Shown here: positions 55,215 to 64,000 of the stretch, one piece after another
Layout: every line of letters begins with the position of its first letter
Position numbering within the stretch: the stretch's first letter is position 1
Source: Chloroflexota bacterium
GTDB lineage: Bacteria; Chloroflexota; Dormibacteria; Dormibacterales; Dormibacteraceae
NCBI GenBank assembly: GCA_005887685.1
Contig: VBHJ01000009.1
Coordinates: 32,079 to 96,078 of the forward strand
DNA length: 64,000 nucleotides
Reading direction: 5' to 3'
Notes under the pieces: model-generated
Databases searched by the model: none
What the model saw: only the letters and a program-made list of their open reading frames with translations
What the model was told of the DNA's origin: nothing
Translations under genes and position numbers: made by a program

Positions 55215-57360
55215 GTGATCCAGGCTCCCCGGGTGGCGCCGAAGCAGTCGCCGCGGTGGCAAGACGTTCGCGCCACAGCGATCGATGCGACGTTCGACGC
55301 CGACCGCAGGCGGGTCGGCGAGCGGGTTGCGCTCGTGTTCAGGTGGTTGTTCCTGATCGTCCTCGGCGCGCTCAACAACCTGAACCCCCACGACGATCGA
55401 CGTGGTCCTCTTCTTCTGGGCGGTGATGACGGTCATCGTCCAGGTCGTGCTAGTGCGCGGTTACCGTCCGGGTAAGCAGTTCAGCCTGACAACGATGGTG
55501 CTCGACATCTTTTTCGCGGCGGGCCTGGTCTACCTTTCCGATGGCTTCAACAGCCCGTTCTTCCTGGCTCTCTTCCTGGCCGTGATCACCAACGCCGTGC
55601 GTTTCGGCGCGACGGCGAGCTTTCTCTCCGCGCTCGTCATCTCATTCCTTTATCTCTTCATCGGCGGCAGCTTCACGTCGGCGAACTTCAACATCGATGC
55701 CAACGCGACCATCGGCCAGGTGTTCCTGTTCCTCGTTGTGGCCCTCGCCACGGGCTACATGACGCGAGAGCTCGAACGGGAGCGGCGCGCGGCGGTGGAG
55801 CGGGCAGCGCAGGCGGACTCGCTGCGCGAGCTGAGCATGAACCTGGTCAGTGACACAGACATCAAAGACGTGTTCGACGTGCTCGTCGACCATGCGGTAC
55901 AGATGACGACCGCTGAGCACGGCCGCGTGGTCCTGTCGGCGCCCGACGGATTTTCAGTCGTCGCCGCGGCGAACCGCGACGGTGCCGAGGTCGTGGCCGA
56001 AGGCGAAGCGCTCGACGAGCATCAGATCTCGCAGGCCGCGAGCACCGGCGAGGCGGTGTTCTCCGCCGACCGTAAGAGCCTGATGGTCCCCATCGCATCC
56101 GGCGACGGTGCAACCGTGGTCGTCCTGCTGAGCCAGAGCACGGCCGCATTCACCAACCAGGATCTGTTCGCGGTCGACGCGCTGACCGGGAGCTCCGCGG
56201 TGCCGGTCGCGAATGCCCTCCGTTATCAGCGGAGCCGCCAGGAGGCGACCACCGACGGATTGACGGGTCTGGCCAACGCCCGCGAGTTTCGCCGCCGCCT
56301 CGATGCCGCCTTCGCGCGTCCGGATCGTCGGGACGTCCCGCTGTCGGTGCTCCTGATCGACTTCGATCACTTCAAGTCGGTGAACGACTTGAAAGGCCAT
56401 CAGCACGGTGACCTCGTCTTGCAGATGGGCGCGCGCATCGTGCGCACCGCGGTGCGCGGCCAGGACCTGGTGGCAAGGTATGGCGGCGACGAGCTTGCGG
56501 TCATCGCCGCCGATGCGAATGGTGCCGCGGCGCAGCGGCTCGCCTATCGCATCGTCGACTCGGTGCATGCGGCCGCGGTCTCGACCGTCCCCGGCCACCA
56601 GCTCACTTTCAGCATCGGGGTCGCGTCCTATCCCGAAGACGGCTTCACCGCGACCGAGCTGGTGGCGGCAGCGGACCAGGCGCTTTATCTGGCCAAGCGC
56701 GAGGGCAAGGACCGTCCCTGCACCTTCCCCCAGCTCGTCACAGAGCTCGAGCTGGCGGACGGCAACCTCGTGGCGATGCTCGCCGAGGCCGGTCCGCAGG
56801 TCATGGTCGCCGCGGCGCACGCGGTCGACCATCGCAATCCCGTCACGCAGGGCCATTCGAGCCGCGTCGTCGCGATCGCAGACGCCGTCGGCAGGCGCGC
56901 CGGCGTCACGTCGAGCGACCTGGAAAGTCTCCGCGCGGCGGCCTTCCTCCATGACGTCGGCCACATGACGCTGCCCGCCGGCGGTGAAGGCTTCGAGGTG
57001 CCTGGCCATTGCGAGGAAGGCGAGCGCATCGTCGCGGGCGCGCAGTTTCCCGACGAGGTCGTGGCGGCGGTGCGGCATCACCACGACCGCTGGGACGCGT
57101 CGGGCGAGCAGATTCCGCTCATGGCCCGAATCCTCGCTGTCACCGAGCGCTACGAGTCTCTGACCGCCGGCCGAGGGTGCCCGCGTGTTTCACCGCCAGA
57201 CGCAATGGCCGAGATCAAGAAGATGTCCGGGATCGAGTTCGACGCGGCGGTGGTCGACGCGCTAGGCCGTGCCTTCCAGGATCGGAGCCTCGAGCTGAAT
57301 CTGCCCGACGTCGCGCTGCCTGCGGTCACGGTTTCGCCGGAGCCCGTCGCCGCTTCTTGA
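55215..57360 (+). CDS. Membrane GAF-GGDEF-HD(GYP-like) protein, apparently frameshifted near 55385-55389
   Basis: Frame of 55215 gives RVALVFRWLFLIVLGALNNLNP; the frame of 55402 continues as (T)TIDVVLFFWAVMTVIVQVVLVRGYRPG ... ARYGGDELAVIA ... FLHDVGHM ... HHHDRWDASGEQIPLMARILAVTERYESLTAGR. The ORF track splits it at a CCCCC run. Confidence 0.75.
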
Positions 57361-58449
57361 GCTGACCTTGCGCACCAGGCGCGCCCGCCGCTGTTCGAGC
57401 TCCGGCGCCGCCTCGGGCATCCGCCGCTGCGCGTCTTCGACCACGGAGAGCGCCCTTTCCGGATCGCGGCGGCGCCATTCCAACAGGCGCGCCCGCGCGA
57501 CCGAGACCCTGATGTCGTCGCGCGAGCTCGACTCGAGCCAGTCGAGCAGCCGGTCCGCGCTCGTGATCGAGCCCTTGCGGATCAGGCGCCGCGTCAGAAG
57601 GAGACCCGCGGTGGCGGCGGCCTCGCCGGTTGCGAATGCGGTCGCGTTCCGCAACGCGCGCCATCCGTCGGCCCGCGCGCCTCGGCGCCAGCGGTGCCGA
57701 CCCAATGCCAGCCAGTCGTCCGCGTCCATGTCGACGTCGGCGCCCTGGAGACGGCGCAGCAGTCTCGAGTGCAGGTGGACGAGGCTGATCACGTCCAGTC
57801 TGTTGTGCTCGAGCGCGGCCTCGAGAAAGTCTTGTGAGCCCCCGCGCAGGTAATCGAAGTACGCATCCGGCACGAGTGCGCTCGGCAGCGGGTCGTCGCG
57901 CTCGTAGCCGAGCACACGCTGCTCGACGTAACGCAGGGTGCAGGTTTCGAGACGATGCCGGTAGAGCGCGCGGACCAGGGTGAGCAGATCGACATGCGCC
58001 GCATGCGTGAACTCGCCGGGCATCCGAGCCATCACCCAGCGCGTGCGCAACACGGGTAGGTCGAATGAGCCGCCATTGAAAGTCGCGACACCATCCGCGG
58101 CGACCACTTCGTCGTGCAGCGCCTGCAGGAAAGGGGACTCCATCCCCGGCTCGGGCAGAAAGAACTGGGCGACGCGAAGACCGCATTCCAGCGGGGTCGC
58201 GATTGCCGCGGCAAAAACGTAGGTGCCGGCGCCGCCGGTCAACCCGGTGGTCTCGGTGTCGAGGTACGCGACGGTGCCGGGATATGGATCCAGCGGTGGC
58301 AGGGCTAGCACCTCCTGGCGAACGGCCGCGATGCCGTAGGCGGTCATGACCTGGTCGAACCCCCGCGGCAGCTCGTAGCTCCGCTGCGGTCGAGGTCTTG
58401 GCGGCGCGCCTAGACGGGTAAGGCGCTCGCGGAGAGAAGTCGCAGGCAA
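57262..58449 (-). CDS. YprB/MrfB-like RNase H-fold exonuclease (start uncertain)
   Basis: VAYLDTETTGLTGGAGTYVFAAAIA ... GVATFNGGSFDLPVLRTRWVM ... EHNRLDVISLVHLHSRLL (DEDD-type motifs); adjacent to the helicase. Confidence 0.78.
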   Translation of the reverse strand: MPATSLRERLTRLGAPPRPRPQRSYELPRGFDQVMTAYGIAAVRQEVLALPPLDPYPGTVAYLDTETTGLTGGAGTYVFAAAIATPLECGLRVAQFFLPEPGMESPFLQALHDEVVAADGVATFNGGSFDLPVLRTRWVMARMPGEFTHAAHVDLLTLVRALYRHRLETCTLRYVEQRVLGYERDDPLPSALVPDAYFDYLRGGSQDFLEAALEHNRLDVISLVHLHSRLLRRLQGADVDMDADDWLALGRHRWRRGARADGWRALRNATAFATGEAAATAGLLLTRRLIRKGSITSADRLLDWLESSSRDDIRVSVARARLLEWRRRDPERALSVVEDAQRRMPEAAPELEQRRARLVRKVSSRSGDGLRRNRDRRQRDVGQIQLEAPILEGTA

Positions 58450-60665
58450 GCGTCTTTGGCTCCTTCGACCAGATGCAGTGGACCGACGCAAGACGGACAG
58501 CCCGCGGCGCAAGGGCAATCGCGGACGAGCGCAGCGGCGTCATCGAGCAATTCGCGATGGAGCTCATAGAGACGGGCGGCGAAGCCGACGCCCCCCGCGT
58601 AGACCTCGTAAACAGTGACGGTCGGGAGCTGGGTGGTGATGGAGCGGACCTCGGCCACGGAGCCGAGGTCTCGCGGGTCGCACATGAGCCGCAGGCTCGC
58701 GACGTGGCGCAGCGAGTGCGCCATCCCCTGCAGCCCCGCTTCCAACGTTTCCCGGCCGAGCGTCCGCCACAGGCCTTCGTCGACCGTTATCCAGTAGCCG
58801 GTCGTGTGCAGCGTCTGCTCGGGAAGATGGATCGGTCCCGCGCCGATGTTCTCGTGCGTGTGAAAACGGATCTTTTTGAAGATCGACGCAAGACTTGTGA
58901 TCTTCACCTCGCCATGACTACGCGTGAGGGGATCGCCGTGGGGGCCGTCAAACGTGTCGAGCACCTGCACCGTCACGGACGCGAGGGCGTCCGTGTAGTA
59001 GTCGACATCGACCGGACGCACGTATGCCTTCTTCTCATCCCAGTCGAGCCGGTCGACGTGGTACTGCGCGCCTTCATGCAGGTACACGGCCTCCTCGTGC
59101 AGCAGCACCGGCGCGGTGAACTGGTCCATCTCGCCGATCACCTGCGGTCGAGGCTGCGACGTGTCGATGATCACGACGTTGTCGGCGAGGATGCGCCGCA
59201 GGTGCACTTCCTCGGCCGGAAATGCCTGCCTGCTCCAGAACCATCGACCCGCCGAACGCGTCGCCGAACCGTCCTCTTCAAAAAGGCGCAGCAGCTCCTG
59301 CACGTCGGCGCCGCCTAGCCTCTCGTCATCCAGGAATGGAAGCTCGAACAGTCCCGCCTGGAGGTGCGCGGCGAGCAGGAGCAGGTTGTCCGGATCGATG
59401 AGGCCCTCTTCCGGATCCGTGCCGAGGAAATACTCCGGGTGCCGGACGATGAACTGGTCGAGCGGTGAGCTCGACGCGACGAAAACACCCACCGAGCCGG
59501 ACCGGCGACCGGCGCGACCCAGCTGCTGCCAGGTCGAAGCGATCGTCCCCGGGTAGCCGACCAGCACGGCGCACTGCAAGCTCCCGATGTCGATCCCCAG
59601 CTCCAGGGCGTTGGTGCTCACGACGCCGGTGATGTCTCCGTTGCGCAGGCCGGCTTCGATCTCTCGCCGATGCAGCGGCAGGTAGCCCGCGCGGTAACCG
59701 CGCACGCGTCGCGACGAGTCCAGGCGCGGATCCAGGTCTTGCCTGAGGTAGCTGAGCATCACCTCGACCTGCAGCCGGCTGCGGCAGAAGACGATGGTCT
59801 GCACACCGGAGCGAATCCACGGCGCTGCTATGCGGCGCGCCTCGAGCATCGAGCTGCGGCGAACACCGAGGTCTCGATTGAGGAGCGGCGGGTTGTAGAA
59901 GACGAGCCGCCTCTCGCCGCGCGGCGCGCCGCTCCGGTCGACGAGCGCGATGTTGTCTTCTTCCAGCAGGCGCTTCGCGAGCTCGAGCGGGTTGCGGATG
60001 GTCGCCGACGCGCAGATGAAAGTCGGGTTCGAGCCATAGAAGTTGCAGATCCTCTTCAGCCGGCGGATGACGTTCGCCACCTGGCTCCCGAAAAGACCGC
60101 GATAGGTGTGCAGCTCGTCGATGACGACGAACTCGAGGCTCGAGAACAGGCGCCGCCATCGCGTGTGGTGGGGCAGGAGCCCCGTGTGCAGCATGTCGGG
60201 ATTCGTCATCACGACGTGGCCGCCTTCGCGGATCGCGGTGCGCCGGCCCGGTGGCGTGTCGCCGTCGTAGGTGTCGACGCGAACCTCGATCGGCAGGCCT
60301 GATTTCAGCGCGCCGAGCTCGGCCAGCTGGTCCTGCGCCAGGGCTTTGGTCGGATATACATATAGGGCTCGCTTGTCGGGGTTCTCCAGGAGCCGCTGGA
60401 GCACAGGGAGGTTGTAGCAGAGCGTTTTTCCACTTGCGGTCGGCGTGACGACCACCAGGTGCCGGCCGCGACGGACCGCCGCGTAGGCCTCGGCCTGGTG
60501 GGAGTAGAGGCGCTCGACGCCGCGACCCGCGAGGGCGGCGACAAGCTCGGGGCGCAGGTCGGCCGGCAGGGGCACGAAATCGGCGGCGGTTGCGGGAATT
60601 ACGTGGTCCAGCGTTATCTCACCTGAAAACTCGGTGGGATCGAACCGGGGCGTCGCGCTGGACAT
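58410..60665 (-). CDS. YprA/MrfA-like DEXH helicase with C-terminal DUF1998-type Cys cluster
   Basis: TPTASGKTLCYNLPVLQ, VIDELHTYRGLFGSQVANVIRRL, GVVSTNALELGIDIGSLQCAVLVGYPGTIASTWQQLGRAGRR, C-terminal CPCAAGCPSCVG. Confidence 0.9.
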   Translation of the reverse strand: MSSATPRFDPTEFSGEITLDHVIPATAADFVPLPADLRPELVAALAGRGVERLYSHQAEAYAAVRRGRHLVVVTPTASGKTLCYNLPVLQRLLENPDKRALYVYPTKALAQDQLAELGALKSGLPIEVRVDTYDGDTPPGRRTAIREGGHVVMTNPDMLHTGLLPHHTRWRRLFSSLEFVVIDELHTYRGLFGSQVANVIRRLKRICNFYGSNPTFICASATIRNPLELAKRLLEEDNIALVDRSGAPRGERRLVFYNPPLLNRDLGVRRSSMLEARRIAAPWIRSGVQTIVFCRSRLQVEVMLSYLRQDLDPRLDSSRRVRGYRAGYLPLHRREIEAGLRNGDITGVVSTNALELGIDIGSLQCAVLVGYPGTIASTWQQLGRAGRRSGSVGVFVASSSPLDQFIVRHPEYFLGTDPEEGLIDPDNLLLLAAHLQAGLFELPFLDDERLGGADVQELLRLFEEDGSATRSAGRWFWSRQAFPAEEVHLRRILADNVVIIDTSQPRPQVIGEMDQFTAPVLLHEEAVYLHEGAQYHVDRLDWDEKKAYVRPVDVDYYTDALASVTVQVLDTFDGPHGDPLTRSHGEVKITSLASIFKKIRFHTHENIGAGPIHLPEQTLHTTGYWITVDEGLWRTLGRETLEAGLQGMAHSLRHVASLRLMCDPRDLGSVAEVRSITTQLPTVTVYEVYAGGVGFAARLYELHRELLDDAAALVRDCPCAAGCPSCVGPLHLVEGAKDACLRLLSASALPV

Positions 60666-60672
60666 ATGTTCG
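60659..60672. promoter_or_regulatory. Candidate LexA/SOS-like box overlapping the MrfA-like start codon
   Basis: TGGACATATGTTCG, 12/14 identical to the B. subtilis LexA box form CGAACATATGTTCG. Confidence 0.3.
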
Positions 60673-60693
60673 GGAGGTTAGACGAACATTCGT

Positions 60694-61245
60694 TTGCAGT
60701 CAAGAGAGAAGGAAGGGACACCGACAGCCGCCGGGCAGGCCGAAACCGAGCGCTACCAGCCGGGATCGGACGCCGATTTCGAGCGGCTGTACCGCACCAC
60801 CTACCGGCGGATCCTCGGCACGCTGGTCACGCTCGTCCGCGACGTCGCGACCGCCGAGGACTGCGCCCAGGAGACCTATGAGCGCGCCTACAAGGGCTGG
60901 GCGAAGTGGCGGCCCGACGCCCCGGTCGAAGCCTGGCTGCACCGGATCGCCATCAACGTGGCGATCTCAGACCGGCGCTACCAGCGGCTGCGCGAGGCGG
61001 GCGAGGTGATCCGGAGGCTCGGCCGGCCGGCGTCAGGGCCCGATCCCGCGGTGGTCGCGGAGCGCTCGGTCGTCGTCCAGGCCATGAAGAAGCTTCCCCC
61101 CAAGCAGGCCGCAGCGCTGGTGCTGCGCCACTACCACGGCTACACCAACCGCGAGATCGGCGCCACCCTGGGCGTGCCCGAACAGACGGTCGCCTCCCGG
61201 CTGGCCGCGGCGCGCAAGCACCTCCAGGCTGTGCTGGGCAAGTAG
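60694..61245 (+). CDS. ECF-type RNA polymerase sigma factor (paralogue of 13286-13888)
   Basis: DADFERLYRTTYRRILGTLVTLVRDVATAEDCAQETYERAYKGWAKW ... KLPPKQAAALVLRHYHGYTNREIGATLGVPEQTVASRLAAARKHL. Confidence 0.9.
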   Translation: MQSREKEGTPTAAGQAETERYQPGSDADFERLYRTTYRRILGTLVTLVRDVATAEDCAQETYERAYKGWAKWRPDAPVEAWLHRIAINVAISDRRYQRLREAGEVIRRLGRPASGPDPAVVAERSVVVQAMKKLPPKQAAALVLRHYHGYTNREIGATLGVPEQTVASRLAAARKHLQAVLGK

Positions 61246-61301
61246 GTGGTCGGCCCAAGAATGGTTGACGGTGAGGTGGTCGGCGTTATGGCTTCTTACA
61301 G

Positions 61302-61883
61302 ATGAGCGACCTCGAGCGGGAGCTGGAATCCGAGCTCCATCGCGTCCTCGACGCGGTGGCGGCCAGGCCCATTCCGACCCGGCGGTCGGCCCCGGGCCGC
61401 GTCAGCCTCAGGGCGCTGCTGGGCGGCGCCGGCGCCGCGCTCACGATCAAGGTCCTGACAGGGGTTGCGGTGGCGGCCGCCGCGGTAACTGTGGCGGGCG
61501 CGGCGACGACCGGCAGCTTGAACCCGGCGGTGTGGGGCCAGCAGGTCTCGGACCACGTCCAGGAGTGCAAAGACCGGATCGCCAACAGCGGCCAGCACGG
61601 TATCGGCGATTGCGTCAGCTCTTTCGCCAGTCAGCATGGCGCGGCAGTGTCGAGCGCCGCGCGCCAGCATGGCAATGGCAATGGCAATGGCAATGGAAAT
61701 GGCAACGCGAACGGCAACGGCAGCTCCAACGGCAATGGGAACGCCAACGGCCACAGCAAGGACAAGACCAAGGACCACACTCCGCCTGCCAAGACCTCCT
61801 CGACCTCGCCGCCGACCTTCGATCCGGAACCGATCGACCCGGTCGGTACGCATCCGCCGGTGGCGATCTCGCCGAAGCCATAG
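61302..61883 (+). CDS. Single-TM protein with GN-rich repeat tail, downstream of the ECF sigma gene
   Basis: MSDLERELESELHRVLDAVAARPIPTRR ... ALTIKVLTGVAVAAAAVTVAGAATTGS (TM) ... HGNGNGNGNGNGNANGNGSSNGNGNANGHSKDKTKDH. Confidence 0.65.
   Translation: MSDLERELESELHRVLDAVAARPIPTRRSAPGRVSLRALLGGAGAALTIKVLTGVAVAAAAVTVAGAATTGSLNPAVWGQQVSDHVQECKDRIANSGQHGIGDCVSSFASQHGAAVSSAARQHGNGNGNGNGNGNANGNGSSNGNGNANGHSKDKTKDHTPPAKTSSTSPPTFDPEPIDPVGTHPPVAISPKP
61671..61755. repeat. Hexanucleotide (GGCAAT-type) microsatellite encoding (GN)n
   Basis: ggcaatggcaatggcaatggcaatggcaatggaaatggcaac..., degenerating to the right. Confidence 0.9.
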
Positions 61884-61943
61884 CTGCCGCCGGTCCAGCT
61901 TGACCCCTTCCTCTCGTGGGGCCGGGCCGCAAGGTTCGGCTCC

Positions 61944-63323
61944 TTACTTTTCGATGGACCTGTCGACCACGGAGACGCCGAGAGCCTTGAGCTCTTCCCG
62001 GAGCCGATCCGACCGAGCGAAGTCTTTCGCCGCCCGAGCCTTCTCGCGCTCAGCGATCAGCTCCTCTGCACCGGCCGGCAAAGCCTGATTGAAGTCGGTC
62101 CTCCCGAGATCGAGACCGAGGACGCGGTCCCAATCTCTAAGGAGGGCGGCCTTGGTCCATGGTGCGACGGTGGAGCGGGCAAGCTCGGCGACGAGCGCCA
62201 TCACCCGCGGAAAGTCGAGGTCTTCCGCAATCGCATCGCGGAATCGCATGTCCCACTCCGTGCGTACGGGAAGCCCCTCGGCCCCTTCATTCTGTGACCA
62301 TTCAGCAACGCGCTCGCGCAGGTGACGCAGAGCCCGGTCGGCACCCTCCAGGCCTTCGACGCTGAAATTCAGCGGCGCGCGGTACTTCGCCTGCAGCGCG
62401 AGGTAGCGGAACGCGAGCGGGTCCAGGCCTTGCTCCTCGATCTCGGTGACGCGCAGGAAGTTGCCCGCCGACTTCGCCATTCGCGCGCCTGACAACATGA
62501 GCAAGCCGCCGTGCAACCACGTGCCGACCACACGGTGACCTGTGGCCGCCTCCGACTGTGCGATTTCGGCCTCATGGTGTGGAAAGACGTTGTCCGCGCC
62601 GCCGGTGTGGATGTCGAATCGCTCCCCGAGCAAGAGCATCGACATCGCCGAGCACTCGATGTGCCAGCCCGGATAGCCAGGTCCCCAGGGACTCGGCCAG
62701 ACCTGCAGTCGGTGCTCGCCGGCCGCCTTCCAGAGGGTGAAGTCGCCCGGATGGCGTTTGCGGGGGTCAGGTTCGCCGCGCGAGCCCGCGATCAGCTTCT
62801 CAGTCGAATTGCGCGATAGCCGGCCATAGGCGGGAAAGCTCGCGATGTCGTAATAGACCGTTCCCTCGACCTCGTATGCGTGTCCCTTCTCGAGAAGCTT
62901 CTCGATGAGCCCGATCATCTGGGGGATGTGATCCGTCGCATGGGGATAGGTGTCCGCGGGCCGGATCCCGAGCTTTCTTACGTCGTCCTTGAAGGCGGCG
63001 GTGTAGTACGCGGCGATCTGTTCCGGGGATTTGTTCTCCAGTCGTGCCGAGACGAGCATCTTGTCCTCGCCGCGGTCGAACGTGTCATCGGTCAGGTGGC
63101 CGACGTCGGTGATGTTCATCACCTGCTCGGTCTTGTAGCCGAGGTACTCGAGGCTGCGGCGGAGCAGGTCGGGCAGCATGAACGTGCGCAGGTTTCCGAT
63201 GTGGACATAGCGGTACACGGTTGGACCGCACGAGTAGATGCGCACCACACCGTCGTCAAGAGGGCGCAGCTCCTCCTTCCTTCGCGTGAACGTGTTGTAG
63301 AGGCGAATCGAGGGCAGGTTCAT
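61944..63323 (-). CDS. cysS: Cysteinyl-tRNA synthetase
   Basis: [35 protein letters not shown] ... [41 protein letters not shown] ... [16 protein letters not shown] (KMSKS variant). Confidence 0.93.
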   Translation of the reverse strand: MNLPSIRLYNTFTRRKEELRPLDDGVVRIYSCGPTVYRYVHIGNLRTFMLPDLLRRSLEYLGYKTEQVMNITDVGHLTDDTFDRGEDKMLVSARLENKSPEQIAAYYTAAFKDDVRKLGIRPADTYPHATDHIPQMIGLIEKLLEKGHAYEVEGTVYYDIASFPAYGRLSRNSTEKLIAGSRGEPDPRKRHPGDFTLWKAAGEHRLQVWPSPWGPGYPGWHIECSAMSMLLLGERFDIHTGGADNVFPHHEAEIAQSEAATGHRVVGTWLHGGLLMLSGARMAKSAGNFLRVTEIEEQGLDPLAFRYLALQAKYRAPLNFSVEGLEGADRALRHLRERVAEWSQNEGAEGLPVRTEWDMRFRDAIAEDLDFPRVMALVAELARSTVAPWTKAALLRDWDRVLGLDLGRTDFNQALPAGAEELIAEREKARAAKDFARSDRLREELKALGVSVVDRSIEK

Positions 63324-63345
63324 GCCGTCTCTATCCTCTCAATTG

Positions 63346-64000
63346 ATGCGCGCTATTCGTCTCGATGGCCGGTCGGCCTCGGCAAGCGACATAAAAGGAC
63401 GCGTGCTCGTCCACGACCTCGGGCCCGACCTGCGCAAGGGGACGATCCTCGACGACCGCCACCTCGACCGCGCGCGCCAGTTCGCCGAGATCCACGTCGT
63501 GGAGCTCGAGCCCGGCGACGTGCACGAGGACGAGGCGGCGCGCCGGCTGGCCGCGGCGCTGGTCGCCCCGGGTCTGGAGGCGACACCTCCCGTGCAGAGC
63601 CAGGCCCGCCTCGTGGCCAGGCGCCGAGGCCTGGTCCGGGTGCGCGGCGATGTGGTGGATTCGATCAACTCGCTCGGCTCAGTCTCGGTCTTCACCCTGA
63701 TGGACGGCCAGGCCGTGGGCGAAGGTGAAGAGGTCGCGGGCTGCAAGGTGACTCCCGTCGCCGTCCCGGGCCGGTTGATCGAGCGTGCCGAGCAGCTGTG
63801 CCGCGAGCGAGGACCTGTGATCGAGCTGCTCTCCTTCCGGCCCCTGAAGACATTCGTGGTCGCCACCGAACGGCTCAAGCCCAAAGCCCGCGAACTCTTC
63901 CGCTCCGCCGTGACGGCGAAGCTCGGCTGGTACGGCGCCGACCTCCTCGAGGTGCGCGAAGTGGCGCGAACGAGCGAGGCGGTCGCCGTCGCTTACCGCG
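63346..64000 (+). CDS. Putative molybdopterin-binding/transferase-like protein (partial, runs off the right edge)
   Basis: Missing from the ORF track. ATG 63346 gives MRAIRLDGRSASASDIKGRVLVHDLGPDLRKGTILDDRHLDRARQFAEIHVVELEPGDVHEDEAARRLAAALVAPGLEATPPVQSQARLVARRRGLVRV..., open to the window end. MoeA/molybdopterin-binding resemblance is tentative. Confidence 0.6.
   Translation, partial: MRAIRLDGRSASASDIKGRVLVHDLGPDLRKGTILDDRHLDRARQFAEIHVVELEPGDVHEDEAARRLAAALVAPGLEATPPVQSQARLVARRRGLVRVRGDVVDSINSLGSVSVFTLMDGQAVGEGEEVAGCKVTPVAVPGRLIERAEQLCRERGPVIELLSFRPLKTFVVATERLKPKARELFRSAVTAKLGWYGADLLEVREVARTSEAVAVAYR

Noticed and set aside
1-64000. CRISPR array, prophage, transposon or toxin-antitoxin/defence island
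   Set aside because: No regularly spaced repeats with unique spacers, no integrase/transposase/phage structural genes, and no recognisable defence genes; the 54-bp repeats are protein-coding and directly abutting.

Overview
High-GC (visually estimated), gene-dense 64 kb chromosomal window from a bacterium. The mix of actinobacterial- and Chloroflexota-like traits suggests an uncultured lineage, but this is inference. I recognise about 55 genes. They include a repeat-rich secreted protein running off the left edge, an APH-like phosphotransferase, a CAP-domain protein, two class A PBPs, trehalose-6-P synthase, YggT, and a secreted DUF1906/Rv2525c-like protein. Signalling genes include two paralogous ECF sigma factors, GGDEF and GGDEF-HD proteins, and a LuxR-type two-component system. 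Metabolic and other genes include IlvE, a ferredoxin-reductase-like oxidoreductase, DoxX, a nucleotidyltransferase / multidomain glycosyltransferase / B12-radical-SAM operon, a P5C-dehydrogenase/crotonase fusion, GT87, GNATs, LysE, a CDF/GNAT/S53-peptidase/zinc-ribbon operon, a K+ channel, FumC, Ppx/GppA, CDF, acyl-CoA synthetase, GreA, two TadE-TadE-TadG-like modules, a YprA/YprB (MrfA/MrfB-like) pair and CysS. A putative molybdopterin-binding-like gene runs off the right edge. I saw no CRISPR array, prophage, IS element, rRNA or tRNA. Best candidates for something undescribed: (1) the PruA-crotonase single-polypeptide fusion; (2) the NTase + GT2/GT-C/beta-rich giant glycosyltransferase + B12-radical-SAM operon; (3) the duplicated TadE-TadE-TadG module; (4) a probable poly-C frameshift in the GGDEF-HD gene; (5) a pseudoknot-capable 5' leader that could mask the ribosome-binding site of the DUF1906 gene; (6) recurrent ultra-short divergent intergenic regions with overlapping -10 elements and apparently leaderless starts. 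All functional calls come from reading motifs; no database search was run.
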